DNA from: Hanleya hanleyi
Taxonomy: Eukaryota > Mollusca > Polyplacophora > Lepidopleurida > Hanleyidae
Assembly: GCA_036873755.1 (NCBI GenBank)
Contig: JAVTVY010010595.1
Location: 186,001-250,000, forward strand
Length of the DNA stretch: 64,000 bases
Direction of reading: 5' to 3'
The notes below the pieces were generated by a model. The model was not told the DNA's origin, did no database searches, and saw only the letters and a program-made list of their open reading frames with translations. How positions within the stretch are numbered: position 1 is the first letter of the stretch; each line of letters begins with the position of its first letter. This document shows, in pieces, positions 32,306-42,843 of this stretch. Both the position numbers and the translations under genes were made by a program.

Positions 32306-32728
32306 ACACTATCTTTAGTTCCAAATCTAGAACATATCGTCTGCCAGGTAAAAGTTCCATTTTTACTGCAGAAGCAAAAGCTCTGTTATCAGCTTTAGAA
32401 GGTATTGGATCACTAGAAGGAGAAAATATGTCATATTCTCAGATTCACTATCATGCCTTAAAGGTCAACCCAAACGCTCGGAGGTCAAAAATATAAAAAA
32501 ATAGTCCTTTCGATTCTGAAAATATTGATATTTTTTTCATAATTTTGTGCAGTCTGGTTGGCGAGATATTGCCGTTTGAAAGGTGAAAATCGCTCTCCTG
32601 TCAATTCCAGCTGTGACGTCACGGAGGGAAGCCGTCTTGTATTCTCTATGTTAAAGCCGTATACCACAGTCGTAAGTAGCTGCTGATTTCTGGAGATTTT
32701 CGGAGTATCGGGGCATCATTTGTTAAAC

Positions 32729-33074
32729 ATGCCGCGACGTTGTGTAGTGGGAGGTTGCAGTTTCACTACAGATGACGGTGTTAGTATTCATTTGTGGCCT
32801 AAAGACGAGAAAATCGCAGCAAATTGGACGAAATTTGTACGCAACACGAGAGTGTGGAAAGAGGGCCCGAGCCAGTACTCATATAATTTGCTCGGCACAT
32901 TTTGACAGAAAGACATCATTCGAGGACATCTACAGCGTAGCAGTTGAATTCGGGTACAAACCAAAACTAAAGAAAACAGCTATTCCAACTATCAAACCTA
33001 AGAACAATCAGAATGTGACGGCAAAGAAATCGGACAAGGAGAATCTATCACGGACATCGGCTGAACGAACCTAG
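32729..33074 (+). pseudogene. THAP zinc finger, frameshifted
   Basis: The THAP C2CH DNA-binding fold is visible in two frames. Frame one starts MPRRCVVGGCSFTTDDGVS (the first two Cys) and continues IHLWPKDEKIAANWTKFVRN, then RVWKEGPSQYSY. Frame two resumes as ICSAHFDRKTSFED, supplying the last Cys and His, and continues to a basic tail (YKPKLKKTAIP…). The switch is a single-base slip near 32880-32888. THAP domains normally run ~90 residues with this C-x2-4-C … C-x2-H layout and the conserved W; all landmarks are present. Frame two ends TAG at 33072-33074. It lies in the TTAA element, so it is probably the DNA-binding end of its former transposase, although host THAP genes look alike. Confidence 0.75.
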
Positions 33075-33734
33075 CCTGCAAGCGAGGCCTCGGGCAGGGA
33101 GACGGCTGTACATGCCCTGCTCGCTCTCGCGTGGCATTTGTTGCTTGAGCACCTACAGGTTAGACTGGATGAGTCTCTATTTCATATATACTATTTAATA
33201 ATAATAAAATGATCTTTCATAAATATATATACGTTTGATAAGTAAATAAATAAAAAAACACCAATTGGAGTGAATGGCTGTAGATACAGAAGTGATAATA
33301 CTTTCATAATCCCTTGACATTTGAGATTGTGGGAATTGTGGGAATTTAATTGAGGTAATTTGTCGAAAATTGAGCAAATGTGAATGCCGATCCACTCACC
33401 ACGGCTAACTTTTCGCCATGAATGTTCGAAGTTTTTTTATCAAACTATATAATTCTGAAATTGGTATTTCATGGGGATTATGAGAAAACAAACAAAATTC
33501 AAATCGGACGTATATCAGTAGAGTTATCAAGTTTACTGTCCATACTGCCGAATCGCGGAGTTTATCCCTTCGAAAAGGCTGCCTCGGTCAGTAACAACAA
33601 TAACAACACAGATGTGCTCGTTCTTTACATCACAGAATCGTTCTACATTCAATACAGTTTGAAATATATGGACATTTGGTCTTACAGATGACGATAATAA
33701 GGTTTCCAGTCAAGTTGCATACCAATCTGTATTC

Positions 33735-33990
33735 AACAAACGACCTCTCCGAATCCTGTCGTCGTCGAGTTCCACGTTGTCAGAGTGGTTGTCACTGTCA
33801 GAATCGGGCCGTACGGCTCAAATTGATAGGGCTGAATTCCGCCGTTGGTCTTCAAACAACTGTTAATTTGCCCGTCATCATCCTCCTCTATGTCTATTTC
33901 ATCTTCTTGGCGAAAAATATTTCCATCTAAGCAGCTGATATCGCTCGAATCGACATCTGAACCGGAGCTCTGACTGCACTCGCTTTCCAT
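33735..33990 (-). pseudogene. Acidic N-terminal exon with QPYQFEP…NTDW motif, frameshifted
   Basis: The frame starts MESECSQSSGSDVDSSDISC, is strongly acidic, and reaches GGIQPYQFEPYGP. At ~33818 it slips by one base into the frame DSDSDNHSDNVELDDDRIRR followed by GRLLNTDW. The Trp codon is split by a good splice donor (TG|GTATGC), so a following exon is expected. From memory, acidic starts with I.PY.FEP followed by R…NTDWC belong to a multi-copy invertebrate family whose Cys-rich domain resembles the P2X7 'ballast' region; that link is recall, not search. It lies inside the TTAA element and points towards the THAP piece. Both coding traces in this element are broken by single indels. Confidence 0.55.
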
Positions 33991-34715
33991 GTTATCCGCT
34001 GTTTTTTCTCAGGCAACTACCCTGCGTGACGTCATCAACCCAGCTGTGAAAGTGTGGAAAAGCCCACTTTGCTCCCATATTACGTGTGTTTCTGATCAGA
34101 TTAGAATTTTTTTCAATATTTTTTTCATACAAAGTGAAGTATGAACTATGATTTTTAAGGATTTTTAGACCAAAAAAAATTCCGTTTGGGTTGACCTTTA
34201 AAGCAATTCAAAGTGAAAATTCAACTCATCCCACCATCTTGTAAATTCTACAATTATATGACACCAGATTTGATCAACAGATAGATATTGTGTTTTGTTG
34301 GGTGCCTAGTCACCTTGACATCAAAGGCAACAATGAAGCTGATAGATTGGCTAAGGCAGGTCTAGATGAAGAAGTTGATCCCGTTGGAATCCCATACAGC
34401 GATTTCAGACCATCTATCTGCGCTTATGTCAGAAAGCTGTTTCAATCTTTATGGGATACTATGGAAAATAACAAACTTCACGAGTTCAGAAAAACGGTTG
34501 GTTATTCTCATCTGAACAGTCATAAGCGTTTCGACCAGGCCATGCTCAGACACGATTAACTCATGAATATTTACTGAAACAGGAGCCGATTCCAAGGTAT
34601 ATACCTTGCCATGAAGATCTCACGGTGAAACATATTCTCATAGACTGCATAGATTTTAAGATTGTAAGAGATAATTTTTATCGAGCAGCTACGCTGGAAG
34701 ATCTTTTTAGCAAAG

Positions 34716-36398
34716 CTCCGAATAATATAATATGCATATGTAAATATTACTATTACCAGGTGCTGGTTAAAGAATTGAGTGTAGACATATCTTCATCAAA
34801 TACGTCTACTTACTCCCAAACTGCATTTACTCTGGAAGATTTATTTAACAATCACAAAAAGTTTCTCAGGGAAAGAGGTATTTGTCTTCCAACCAATCAT
34901 AGCGACATACCAAAAATATACTGGACTACCAAAATGCATAAATCACCATACAAAGCTAGATTCATAGCTGGTTCTAGAAGCTGCACCACCAAGCTTCTTT
35001 CAACCCTATTGACGAGGGCCCTTCAGGAGGTAAAAGCATTTTGGGAAGGTATTGCGCCACTATTTCTAAGAACTCTGGCGTTGAATGTATGTGGATATTG
35101 AAAAACTCAAAGTGTCTTACGGAAGAGCTTGATGCTAAAGGTCACATACCGTACAGACATGTATCCACATGGGATTTCTCGACTCTCTATACTACAATCC
35201 CTCATCAGGACCTTATTGACCGTCTAAGTTCATTAATAGTATCTGTGTTCAAGGAAACTGATCGTAGATATATTAATATTAGCTCGACTACATACAAGAG
35301 ATATCATTCATGGGATGTTTCTTTGTTTATAGAGTTGCTTGAATTTCTCATTAAAAATATCTATGTGAAATTTGGCAACACAATATATCAGCAGCATATA
35401 GGTATCCCAATGGGTACTAATTGTGCACCCCTGTTGGCTGACCTGTATCTGTTCTCTTATGAATATGACTATATGCAGGCGCTTTCAAAAACCGATCCGT
35501 TCAAAGCCTGTTCCTTCTCATTCACCAAACGCTGTATAGACGATCTTCTCGCTGTGGATAATCGCTATATAAATGACACAGTGAAGGATATATATCCACC
35601 TTCACTGGATTTGAAGGAAACTACAGATAACCCTACAGGCAGATCATATTTAGAACTATATCTCTATAAAAATGAAGCGGGCATTCTCTCTCGTCGACTT
35701 GATGACAAAAGAGATGATTACATTTTCGACATCGTAAACTATCCCGTTCTGGACAGTAATATTCAAGTGGGACCTGCATATGGCGTATATATATCTCACT
35801 TAGTAGCATTTGCTAGATCCTGTGTTAAATGTGACGATTTTAATCAACGTCACAAAACACTGTTGCAGAAACTTATAAAACAGGGCTATTCCACCAAGCG
35901 CCTCCACTCAAAGTTTCTCAAATTTGGCGATACATATCGCATGCTGATAGCAAAATACGAACGTAGCGTGCAAGATCTATGGCGCTACGTTTCGTAACTT
36001 GTGTCTAATTACGCTTAACCCGGGGCTAGGGGCCGTATGAACCCATGTACTTCAAGATCCTCATGGTACTCATATGAACAGTCACAATCAAAGCGTGACG
36101 GAGATACATCATTCTTTAGATGACGACTTTACAACGAATATTATGGATTAAGAATACTGATCAGCGATACGGATTTGATATTTTTGGAACATCATGATGT
36201 CTGCCGGCATCATTGAAAACTGTTGACCGCTTCTCTCTTGCAGGAAACAAGCCTATGTTTATGTATACTATGATTGTCTTTTTGAATTTGGTGCTAATAC
36301 TGTTATGTGGAAAATGGAATAGGTCTTTGGATTATGGACGCGGATATTCTCTAATGGACGACGGCTGGATTATGAGTGACGGACTAGACGCTTGTAAT
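34716..36398 (+). mobile_element. Penelope-like RT element, 5'-truncated, nested in the LINE
   Basis: The left edge is at 34715/34716 (LINE …TTTTTAGCAAAG) and the right edge just before the LINE resumes as ATTGTATTTTAAATTATT (~36396). About 9 bp of LINE are lost. It contains an RT pseudogene and ~400 bp of 3' sequence. That 3' segment recurs, truncated to different lengths, at 25745, 40925 (minus), 44689, 54728 (minus), 59787 and, much eroded, at ~61195. Confidence 0.8.
34740..36000 (+). pseudogene. Reverse transcriptase of Penelope-like type, one frameshift
   Basis: The coding trace comprises IPKIYWTTKMHKSPYKARFI, then FIAGSRSCTTKLLSTLL, motif A WDFSTLYTTIPHQDL, motif B GIPMGTNCAPLLADLYLFSY, motif C RCIDDLLAV (the second Asp pair), and a C-terminal region LHSKFLKFGDTYRMLIAKYE to TAA ~35995. 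The frame slips once around 35041-35060 (…LQEVKAFW to YCATISKNSG). The 'LYT.IPH' and 'MGTNCAPLLADLY' patterns fit Penelope-like RTs better than LINE or LTR types. No GIY-YIG nuclease follows the RT. It may have been N-terminal, as in some Penelope-like groups, and lost by 5' truncation, or be absent. Confidence 0.7.
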
Positions 36399-36570
36399 TG
36401 TATTTTAAATTATTTGAGAGAGATTGTTTTGTTGTACAAATTTTAATGTTTGTACCTGTTTTAACGCATTAGTTTACCGAGTTTTTTAATTGATTACTTA
36501 GAATTTTGTTTGGTCGTCGCTATATAGCTGAAATATTGCTGAATGCGACATTAAACCTTAATTCTCTCTC
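36396..36570 (+). repeat. LINE 3'UTR and (TC)n tail of the nested copy
   Basis: ATTTGAGAGAGATTG … TTTGTACCTGTTTTAACGC … GCTGAAATATTGCTGAATGC … (TC)n, matching the ends at 19.6, 42.8, 43.1, 51.1 and 59.8 kb. Confidence 0.9.
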
Positions 36571-36770
36571 TCTTCTGCAAGTTTAGATTGGCGTACACTA
36601 GCAAACATACCAATAGCTTTTAAACGATCTTTCTGTCATTCTGTTATGATCTACTGAAACACGCTGCCTCATACGAGCCTCAACTGCATGAACTGTTGCT
36701 TTGTAACACTGTTTTTTGTTGAATATAACCTCGTTTCTACTGCACCATACAGAAAATAATATTACATTAA

Positions 36771-37335
36771 CCCTACCTGGCCGGGAGGGGGGGGGGAGGG
36801 GCGAAATGACCCCCCTACCAAACTTTTCTTCTCCGGAACAACAAAAAAGAGAGAGCTGAAACTCCGTGACTTTATAGTTTGTCATATTGGGATCATTTTG
36901 AGCCTATTTGTATGACTCCCGAGGAGAGGATCATGGGTAAATTCAAGATGGCGGCCGTATGGGTCCCAGAAAAGTGATGTTTTTGTCATATTTCTTCAAA
37001 ATTTCTGCTATGAAAAGTTGGCAAAAAATATTTTATTTCACATCACATTAATATTTACCAATTTATCATGCTGTTTTTGCGGAGAAATTACATAAATAAA
37101 AAAATCGGAAAATCTGACCGAAAAATCGACCAAAAAATGCCGTTTTCGAAAATGACGTCACTGTGACGTCATCATGGTGGCCATGTTGAATTTTTGTTAC
37201 ATTTTCTGATAGGGCTTGACCCAAGGGTATAGTGTGGCAAGCCCTCTAGCTCAAGGGGTAAGAAAAATAATTAGGGTGGAACCATTTCGGTCCCCCAGGC
37301 CACGACAGGTCCCAAAAAGCCCAGGCCAGATAGGG
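36771..37335. mobile_element. 565-bp piggyBac-like MITE with TTAA duplication
   Basis: The ends are CCCTACCTGGCC at 36771-36782 and the complement of CCCTATCTGGCC at 37324-37335, flanked by TTAA at 36767-36770 and 37336-37339. CCCT-type ends after TTAA are the piggyBac pattern. Reading the host LINE without it rejoins AVLVYLIN directly to VILFSVWCSRN in one frame, proving the insertion. It carries a G-rich run (~36785-36799) and an AAGATGGCGGCC word at 36947. Confidence 0.9.
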
Positions 37336-37339
37336 TTAA

Positions 37340-38330
37340 TCAAATACACAAGTACAGCACGCTGCTCTCTCAAAATGTGCGATTGAAATAACTTATAAAT
37401 CAAATCATCTACTGAAAAACTTGAGGAAAAGTTACAATATGCCGCAAATATGGGTTGAGTATAAAAGTATAAAATACGTTTTGCGTCATTACACACTGTA
37501 CAAATAAATGATCCCTTGTTTCTGAGCTTCTACAAAAAAAACCCACACAGATTGTGGTGGCAATATTGCTGTTGTACAGCACCTCATGACAGAGTTTAAA
37601 CGAAAAATTAACGAGAATATTATACATGAATGCATGGAATACATCCCTCCAGATGTCTCTCCATGGCAAGCTAGGTAACCGTGTTACAATCCTAGGCTTC
37701 TCAACAACAGCATCTAAATTACAACACGTATAAGGGAAGTGGGAAGAGGTACCGACATACTGACAGAGTCACATGACTTCACAGTATAGTCTTCCGGTTA
37801 ACCTATTCTAAAGCACATATCAAGAATCTAACGATTCGTGATATGTGTTGTATCTCCGGTACGCTTTTATTGTACCTGTTCATGTGGCAACTTGGATGAT
37901 ATGACCACTAGGCCCCTAGCATCGGCATAAGCGGTATTAGATACAAATCTAGAGAGCTATGATGGAAATGTTCTGACAACTCGTATATTGGTAATTGGTG
38001 AGCTGTTTCGCTGTGACAACTCGTACACTGGGAATTGGTGAGCTGTATCGTCGTCAGATGAAAATGACGGCATTTAACACAAAAGACTAGTCTGTAAGGC
38101 CCGATGTCGACCCAGCATCAACTTCCCACAAATGCCAACATATATCAAAGACCAAAAGGTCTGTACAGGGGGCGGGTCTCGGGGACGAAACGTCCACCAG
38201 CAGAAACATATGATAGACAAACTTGCTGGATCGAACAAGCGGACTGGATTGCATCAGGGAAACATATTCCTTCCAGGTACCGAGAACAAACTTAAAAAAC
38301 TGGGGAATTTTCTCTGAATGACGAAATCTA
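37340..38330. other. Decayed LINE stretch with a short duplication
   Basis: Beyond the LINE C-terminal piece (to ~37670) nothing is assignable. TGACAACTCGTA … GGTGAGCTGT occurs twice at ~37975-38050 (a ~50-bp tandem duplication). Confidence 0.4.
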
Positions 38331-39419
38331 TCGGATGCAAATTCAGGCTTTTCCCTTTGATGCTAGACCCATCCAATAAATAACGAACTTTGTGCAGTCA
38401 GCCTTCGATCCATATAACAATTTCAATACATGCATAACTACAAACGTTTTCATTATTGCCACCAAACACTGAACATTAATACCCCCATCAAGAAAATGAT
38501 TAAAAAAGAACATTTATACGTACTCCGTCGGAGTTTCCGTTCCAGATGAGTTTGAAAACTAACAGATTGCACATATTTACAAATGCATTGAGTACAGAGA
38601 TGGGCTGAATCATGAACCAGATGCCTGCGAGGGCAACACAATTAGCAAACACGGCCCGCCCACGGAGGGTCAAATCTGGGTATAAACTTTTCCCAGTCTA
38701 GAGAGTCTTAGCTGACTCTCGCCAAAATACACACCACATATCTTGGCAGAGTTCACAACATTAAAATCACATGATATATTTTTACAGTTTTCACTCATAG
38801 GTAAAATTGTGCTCTTTCCAAAGTTTAACTTCGCTCCCGAAGCTTTCTCATTTTTTAGATAGCCGGGAAATCCCATTCACACTCTTTTTATGTGACACAA
38901 AGGCTGTCGTATCGTACGCAAAAGCAGAAACCTTTAATTCTTTGCTACATCCGGGTAATTTGATGACCTTTATATCATTACTAGCACGTATAGCAGATAC
39001 ACACCGTTCTAATGTCATTACATGCAATAATGGCGATGTAGCACAACCTTGCCTAACCCCACGTGACAATGAGAAACATTCAGTTAAAAACTAATTCACG
39101 ATTATCTTCTTTGAAGGTTCCCGGATGTAGTCAAACTGACTGATTTGCACGTGCAATTTCGTCTGTTATTTTGGGTATTTCTGGGGTTTTAAGCTGTTCG
39201 CAGCGGTTTTTGTTTGTCTTGGTCAGCCTATTTGGGTTGATAGATTGCGCTCTATTGAATGTAACACGGTCATGACTTTTGGGTCTTTGAAGGCGCTGTT
39301 GATATATAGCGCGGGCTATTTGTAAACTGTTGACAACTGTTATTATTCTCTTGTTTGTTTGTCGAATAAATCTTTTCTGGAGCTCCCTGTGTGGGAGTAT
39401 ATACTTATTTGTTAGTGCT

Positions 39420-39713
39420 ATGGCAAACAAGCCGATAACGAGGCCACTGAGCCTTAGACGTTGTTGTTGGTTGAATGCCGCTAAGCCGATTGATATTTGG
39501 CGTGCTTTAAAAGAGTCTGTCGGATCACGGCCGAAATTCCTTGATGGATTAGCGCAGGTGACAAAGGATCTCTGGATTGTGACACTAAAAAATGAACAGG
39601 CCAGAGATATTCTCTTCTATTTTCAAGATCTACCCTTGGTGGATGGGAAAGGAGCTGATGATGAAGACATTAGTTCTACATCTGTACATTCTAGTGAACT
39701 TCGCTCCCGATGA
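39420..39713 (+). pseudogene. LINE ORF1 remnant, zinc knuckles deleted
   Basis: It starts MANKPITRPLSLRRC and aligns with MAFSKFNRSLSLK of the intact copy, then PIDIWRALKESVGSRPKFLD, and fails after ~80 residues. The region with both CCHC knuckles is missing; instead an acidic DDEDISSTSVHS segment is tandemly duplicated (79-bp unit, 39660 and 39739). An ORF1 tail trace (TSLNQRS) appears at ~39965. It is a pseudogene by deletion. Confidence 0.75.
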
Positions 39714-40046
39714 TGATGTGTTCGAGGAGTTCACTAGTGATGAAGACATTAGTTCTACACCTGTACATTCTTGTGAACTTCGCTCCCGATGATGATGCGT
39801 TCGAAGAGTTCACTAGTAATGAAACTAGCAATGAGATACTCATGGGAGATGAAAAACAAGGTGATGGGGAAGTTAACTTCATTCTCAAAACTAATATACC
39901 TCTTCTCAGACAAAAACGCGGTCGTTGTGCACATGGATCAATCTTGTGATAATAAGCGTCCCGGCAAGACTTCCTTAAACCAGAGGTCGCAGAAGAAATG
40001 TGAACGGAAGAGAGAACAATAAATTTATGGGAATAAAGACGGAGAT

Positions 40047-40742
40047 ATGCAGCAGTTGCGAGAAGAACAGAAAAAGTTGTCACTCTATTTCCCAGTGTGT
40101 GTACTCCTGTGTGTTATTTCTTCATATAGACTAAAAATCGCTCAGTCTCCAAGTCTCCTTCAATGGAACTGCAGAGTTGTTTGGCCAAATTTACATGAGC
40201 TTCAGTTGCTAACCCAGGATTATGAACCCTTACCTCTCTGTTTGAATGAAATTATTCTCAAAGAAGCAGATAAAAATAAATTTGAATTTCAGCAATATAC
40301 ACCTTATCATTCCTATACTTTGCAAGAGCATGTAAAGGCTACAGGCGGCTCTTCAATACTTCTTAAAATGGGTGTTTTGCACAGTCCTATTGATTTGAAG
40401 ACAGATTTACAAGCTGTAGCAGTCCGCCTTACTTTGAATTCTGTATTCACATTATGCACGTTGTACTTGCCTTCACCTGGAGGTATCTGTCTTATTGAAC
40501 TTCAGAATCTTTACGATCAGCCCCCTAAACCTTGTTTATTGATGGGTGATTTTAACGGCCGTAGTAACTTTTGGGATAAAGAAGAGAATTGTAAAGGAAA
40601 AGTTCTTGAAGATTTTATATCAAATAATTCTTTGTGTATTTTTAATGATGGTTCGTGTACACATTTTCCCACAGCTCATGGCACCTATTCAGCATTAGAT
40701 ATCTCACTTTGCGACCTTCCTATACCCGAAGAATTTACCTGA
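40047..40742 (+). pseudogene. LINE ORF2 endonuclease domain (APE type), truncated
   Basis: This is the N-terminal apurinic-like endonuclease of ORF2, which nicks the target DNA in target-primed reverse transcription. Landmarks are LKIAQSPSLLQWNCRVVWPN (start of the fold), LCLNEIILKEAD (position of the catalytic Glu), CLLMGDFNGRSNFWD (GDFN) and TYSALDISLCD near the end. About 200 of an expected ~230 residues are open in one frame. It stops at 40740 and the sequence then jumps past the RT. This is the best-preserved endonuclease of the family in the window. Confidence 0.8.
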
Positions 40743-40789
40743 TCTGTTCATGATGGCCTTTGTAGAAGGTTTGGGGGCACAGTAAATAT

Positions 40790-41800
40790 TTTAAGCACAA
40801 AGACCCAGTACTAACATTAGATGGAACTGAGATCAAAGTGGTAAAAGAGGTTCAATTCTTAGAAATGTTGTTTGACCAACGACTAACTTTCAAATCACAT
40901 ATAAATTGCTTAAAAGTCAAATTACATTACAAGCGTCTAGTCCGTCATTCATAATCCAGCCGTCGTCCATTAGAGAATACCCGAAAGCTCTAGATTTGTT
41001 GAAAGTAGTTGCCAGCTATAAGTGGGGAGGAGATTAGCAAACTCTCCTTCATTTATATCGATCACTTGTTCGTTCCAAACTCGATGATGGTTCTATTCTT
41101 TATAATGGTGCAAGTAAGTCAAACTTAGCAAAGCTAGATCCTATTCTCCATCAAGGACTAAGATTTTGCCTCGGTACGTTCAGAACATTACCTAAAGAAA
41201 GCTTGTATGTCGAAGCGGATGAATTTCTTTTAGAACTTAGGAGGATTAAACTTTCGCTGCAATATATCACAAAATTGCGTTCGAACCACTGAAATCCTGC
41301 ATATAACTGTGTTTGCAGCCCCCAGCAAGCAGATTTCTGTTTAAAACCCTCGATTATTCCACCCCTTGGAATCCGTATGAAACCACACATTGTAGCAGCT
41401 GGTATTAAAGTTAGTCAAATTTTACCTAACGAGCTCTTGACAACTCCACCATGGCAGTTAGCTGAGAGAGAAATACAGAAATGCAAAAGCTCTATTATCA
41501 GCTTTAGAAGATATTGGGTCCACTAGAAGGAAAACTATGTCATATTCTCGGATTCACTATCATGCCTTAAAGCGATTAAAAGTGGAAATTCAACTCATCC
41601 CAATGTCTTGAAAATTCTACAATTATATGACACTAGGTTTGGTCAACAGATAGATATTGTGTTTTGTTGGGTGCCTAGTCACGTTGGCATCAAAGGCAAT
41701 ACTGAAGCTGATAGATTGGCTGATGTAGCTCTAGGTGAAGATGTTGATCCTGTTGGAATCCCATACAGCGATTTCAGACCATCTATCTGCGCTTATGTAA
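40790..41800 (+). pseudogene. LINE ORF2 post-RT to RNase H remnant
   Basis: Broken coding sequence parallel to 58.1-59.3 kb: LTLDGTEIKVVKEV at ~40808, then CLGTF, PLGIRMKPHIVAAGI, and the RNase H piece DIVFCWVPSHVGIKGNTEAD at ~41655. About 58 bp of the Penelope-like 3' end (minus, 40925-40982) sits in it. Deletions bring RNase H close to the post-RT part (around 41465). Confidence 0.75.
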
Positions 41801-41805
41801 GAATA

Positions 41806-42343
41806 ATAGCTTCTCACACGAGTTCATTTCTAGACGGCTTTTCCCACACGAGTTTGAGAAAAATGTGCTCTGCACGGGCTTTAGCGAGTGCAGGGCACAT
41901 TTTTCTCAAACGAGTGTGGGAAAAGTCGTCTAGAAATGAACGAGTATGAGAGCTTTTTTCTCATATAAGATATCAGAGAAGCTAAAATAAAGGCTGACGT
42001 TCCATTTTCGACCGACGATGTTGTAAGGGCAAAACCAGGTCAAGCGCGCAATACTACTATTGGGCACTTTGGCCAATGAATGGGCCGAATCACACGCAAA
42101 CTACAAGCGCTGAATAAAAGATGTTTATAAGTAATACACTACTTTAATGACACCGAAATTGTTGAAATATTCGGCGTATACTGTAGCGTGAAAGTTCACT
42201 CAGTGCTAGTCGACTGACACTAAACAGTAACATTGTAACAAGCAGATGATGAAAATAGTGCGTGACGTAACGGCATGACGTCAGCTCACGTTAGACGATT
42301 TTTCTACAATGGCTTTCTCTCATAGGAAACGGTCATGTTATAT
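41806..42343. mobile_element. ~538-bp insertion carrying a 67-bp-arm hairpin
   Basis: LINE sequence TATGTAAGAA stops here and resumes at AGAAAGCTGTTTC (~42340), so ~535 bp is inserted, with AGAA on both sides as a possible 4-bp duplication. Arms 41808-41875 and 41888-41954 are complementary at roughly 90%, with a 12-base loop. No coding frame is evident and the outer ends are not obvious inverted repeats. Confidence 0.7.
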
Positions 42344-42707
42344 GAGAAAGCTGTTTCAATCTTTATGGGATACTATGGGTAATAACAAACTTCACGAGTT
42401 CAAAAAAACGGTTGGTTATACTCACCTGAACAGTCATAAACGTTTCGACCAGGCCATGATTAGACGATGTAGGATCGGTCACACACGATTAACTCATGAA
42501 TATTTACTAAAACAAGAGCCGATTCCAAGGTGTATACCTTGCCATGAAGATCTCACGGTGAAACATATTCTCATAGACTGCATAGATTTTAAGACTGTAA
42601 GAGATACTTTTTATCGAGCAGCTACGCTGGAATATCTTTTTAGCAAAGTGAAAGAGGATTGTATTTTAGGCTATTTGAGAGAGATTGGTTTGTTGTACAA
42701 ATTTTAA
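42344..42707 (+). pseudogene. C-terminal end of LINE ORF2
   Basis: KLFQSLWDTMGNNKLHEFKK … RRCRIGHTRLTHEYLLKQEP, then CIPCHEDLTVKHILIDCIDF (C-x2-C-x7-H-x4-C, a zinc-knuckle-like motif common at LINE ORF2 ends). The frame ends LLYKF TAA and runs directly into the 3'UTR. Confidence 0.8.
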
Positions 42708-42843
42708 TGTTTGTACCTGTTCTAACGCATTACTTTACCGAGTTTTTTAATTGATTACTTAGAATTTTGTTTGATCGTCGCTATATAGCTGAAATATTGC
42801 TGAATGCGACGTTAAACCCTAATTCTCTCTCTCTCTCTCTCTA

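Larger units (their letters stand above)
32462..34197. mobile_element. THAP-domain DNA transposon, TTAA target site (Kolobok-like)
   Basis: The ends are AGGTCAACCCAAACG at 32462-32476 and its exact complement at 34183-34197, flanked by TTAA at 32458-32461 and 34198-34201. Other LINE copies (41566, 59054) show the empty site CCTTAAA. TIR similarity extends imperfectly for ~50 bp. Inside are a THAP zinc-finger coding piece on plus (32729 on) and an acidic N-terminal exon on minus (33990 down), so the two run towards each other. TTAA plus THAP is the known combination of the Kolobok superfamily; piggyBac also uses TTAA but lacks THAP. No catalytic core is visible, so at 1.7 kb this is a deleted copy. 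Confidence 0.85.
32306..36570 (+). mobile_element. 5'-truncated LINE (RNase H to tail) split by two nested insertions
   Basis: LINE sequence is found at 32306-32461 (…FTAEAKALLSALEGI), 34202-34715 (DIVFCWVPSHLDIKGNNEAD, then CHEDLTVKHILIDC) and 36396-36570 (3'UTR, tail, (TC)n). The first gap is the THAP transposon (32462-34197, TTAA duplication). The second is the Penelope-like element (34716-36398). Without the insertions the RNase H motif SDSLSCLK continues directly into AIQSENSTHP. A TAA soon after (ACC ATC TTG TAA) shows the LINE itself is dead. Confidence 0.9.
36600..39094 (-). pseudogene. L1/Tx1-like LINE ORF2, RT to C-terminus, interrupted
   Basis: Reading leftward: SRGVRQGCATSPLLHVMTLE (RT motif B region, from ~39067), FAYDTTAFVS (decayed YADD box, ~38920), ASGAKLNFGKS, then a post-RT stretch with KLIWNGNSDGVRI (~38530). 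Next are a C-terminal Cys region ICVGFFCRSSETRDHLFVQC (~37500) and VNVILFSVWCSRNEVIFNKK (~36740). The RT box has lost a catalytic Asp and several frames are needed. The 37700-38400 interval shows no clear match and may hold deletions or another insert. A piggyBac-like MITE splits the C-terminal part. This is a different LINE family from the RNase H-bearing one. It may belong with 45565-47505. Confidence 0.7.
39119..42843 (+). mobile_element. Divergent copy of the RNase H LINE, internally deleted
   Basis: The 5' end CCCGGATGTAG matches the family start, but the 5'UTR that follows is clearly diverged, so this is another subfamily. Order: ORF1 piece (39420-39713), endonuclease (40047-40742), a jump over the RT to ~40790, a Penelope-like scrap at ~40925-40982 (minus), RNase H (41608 on), a ~530-bp insert with a long hairpin (~41806-42343), the C-terminal piece, then the tail and (TC)n at 42843. 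Confidence 0.85.
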
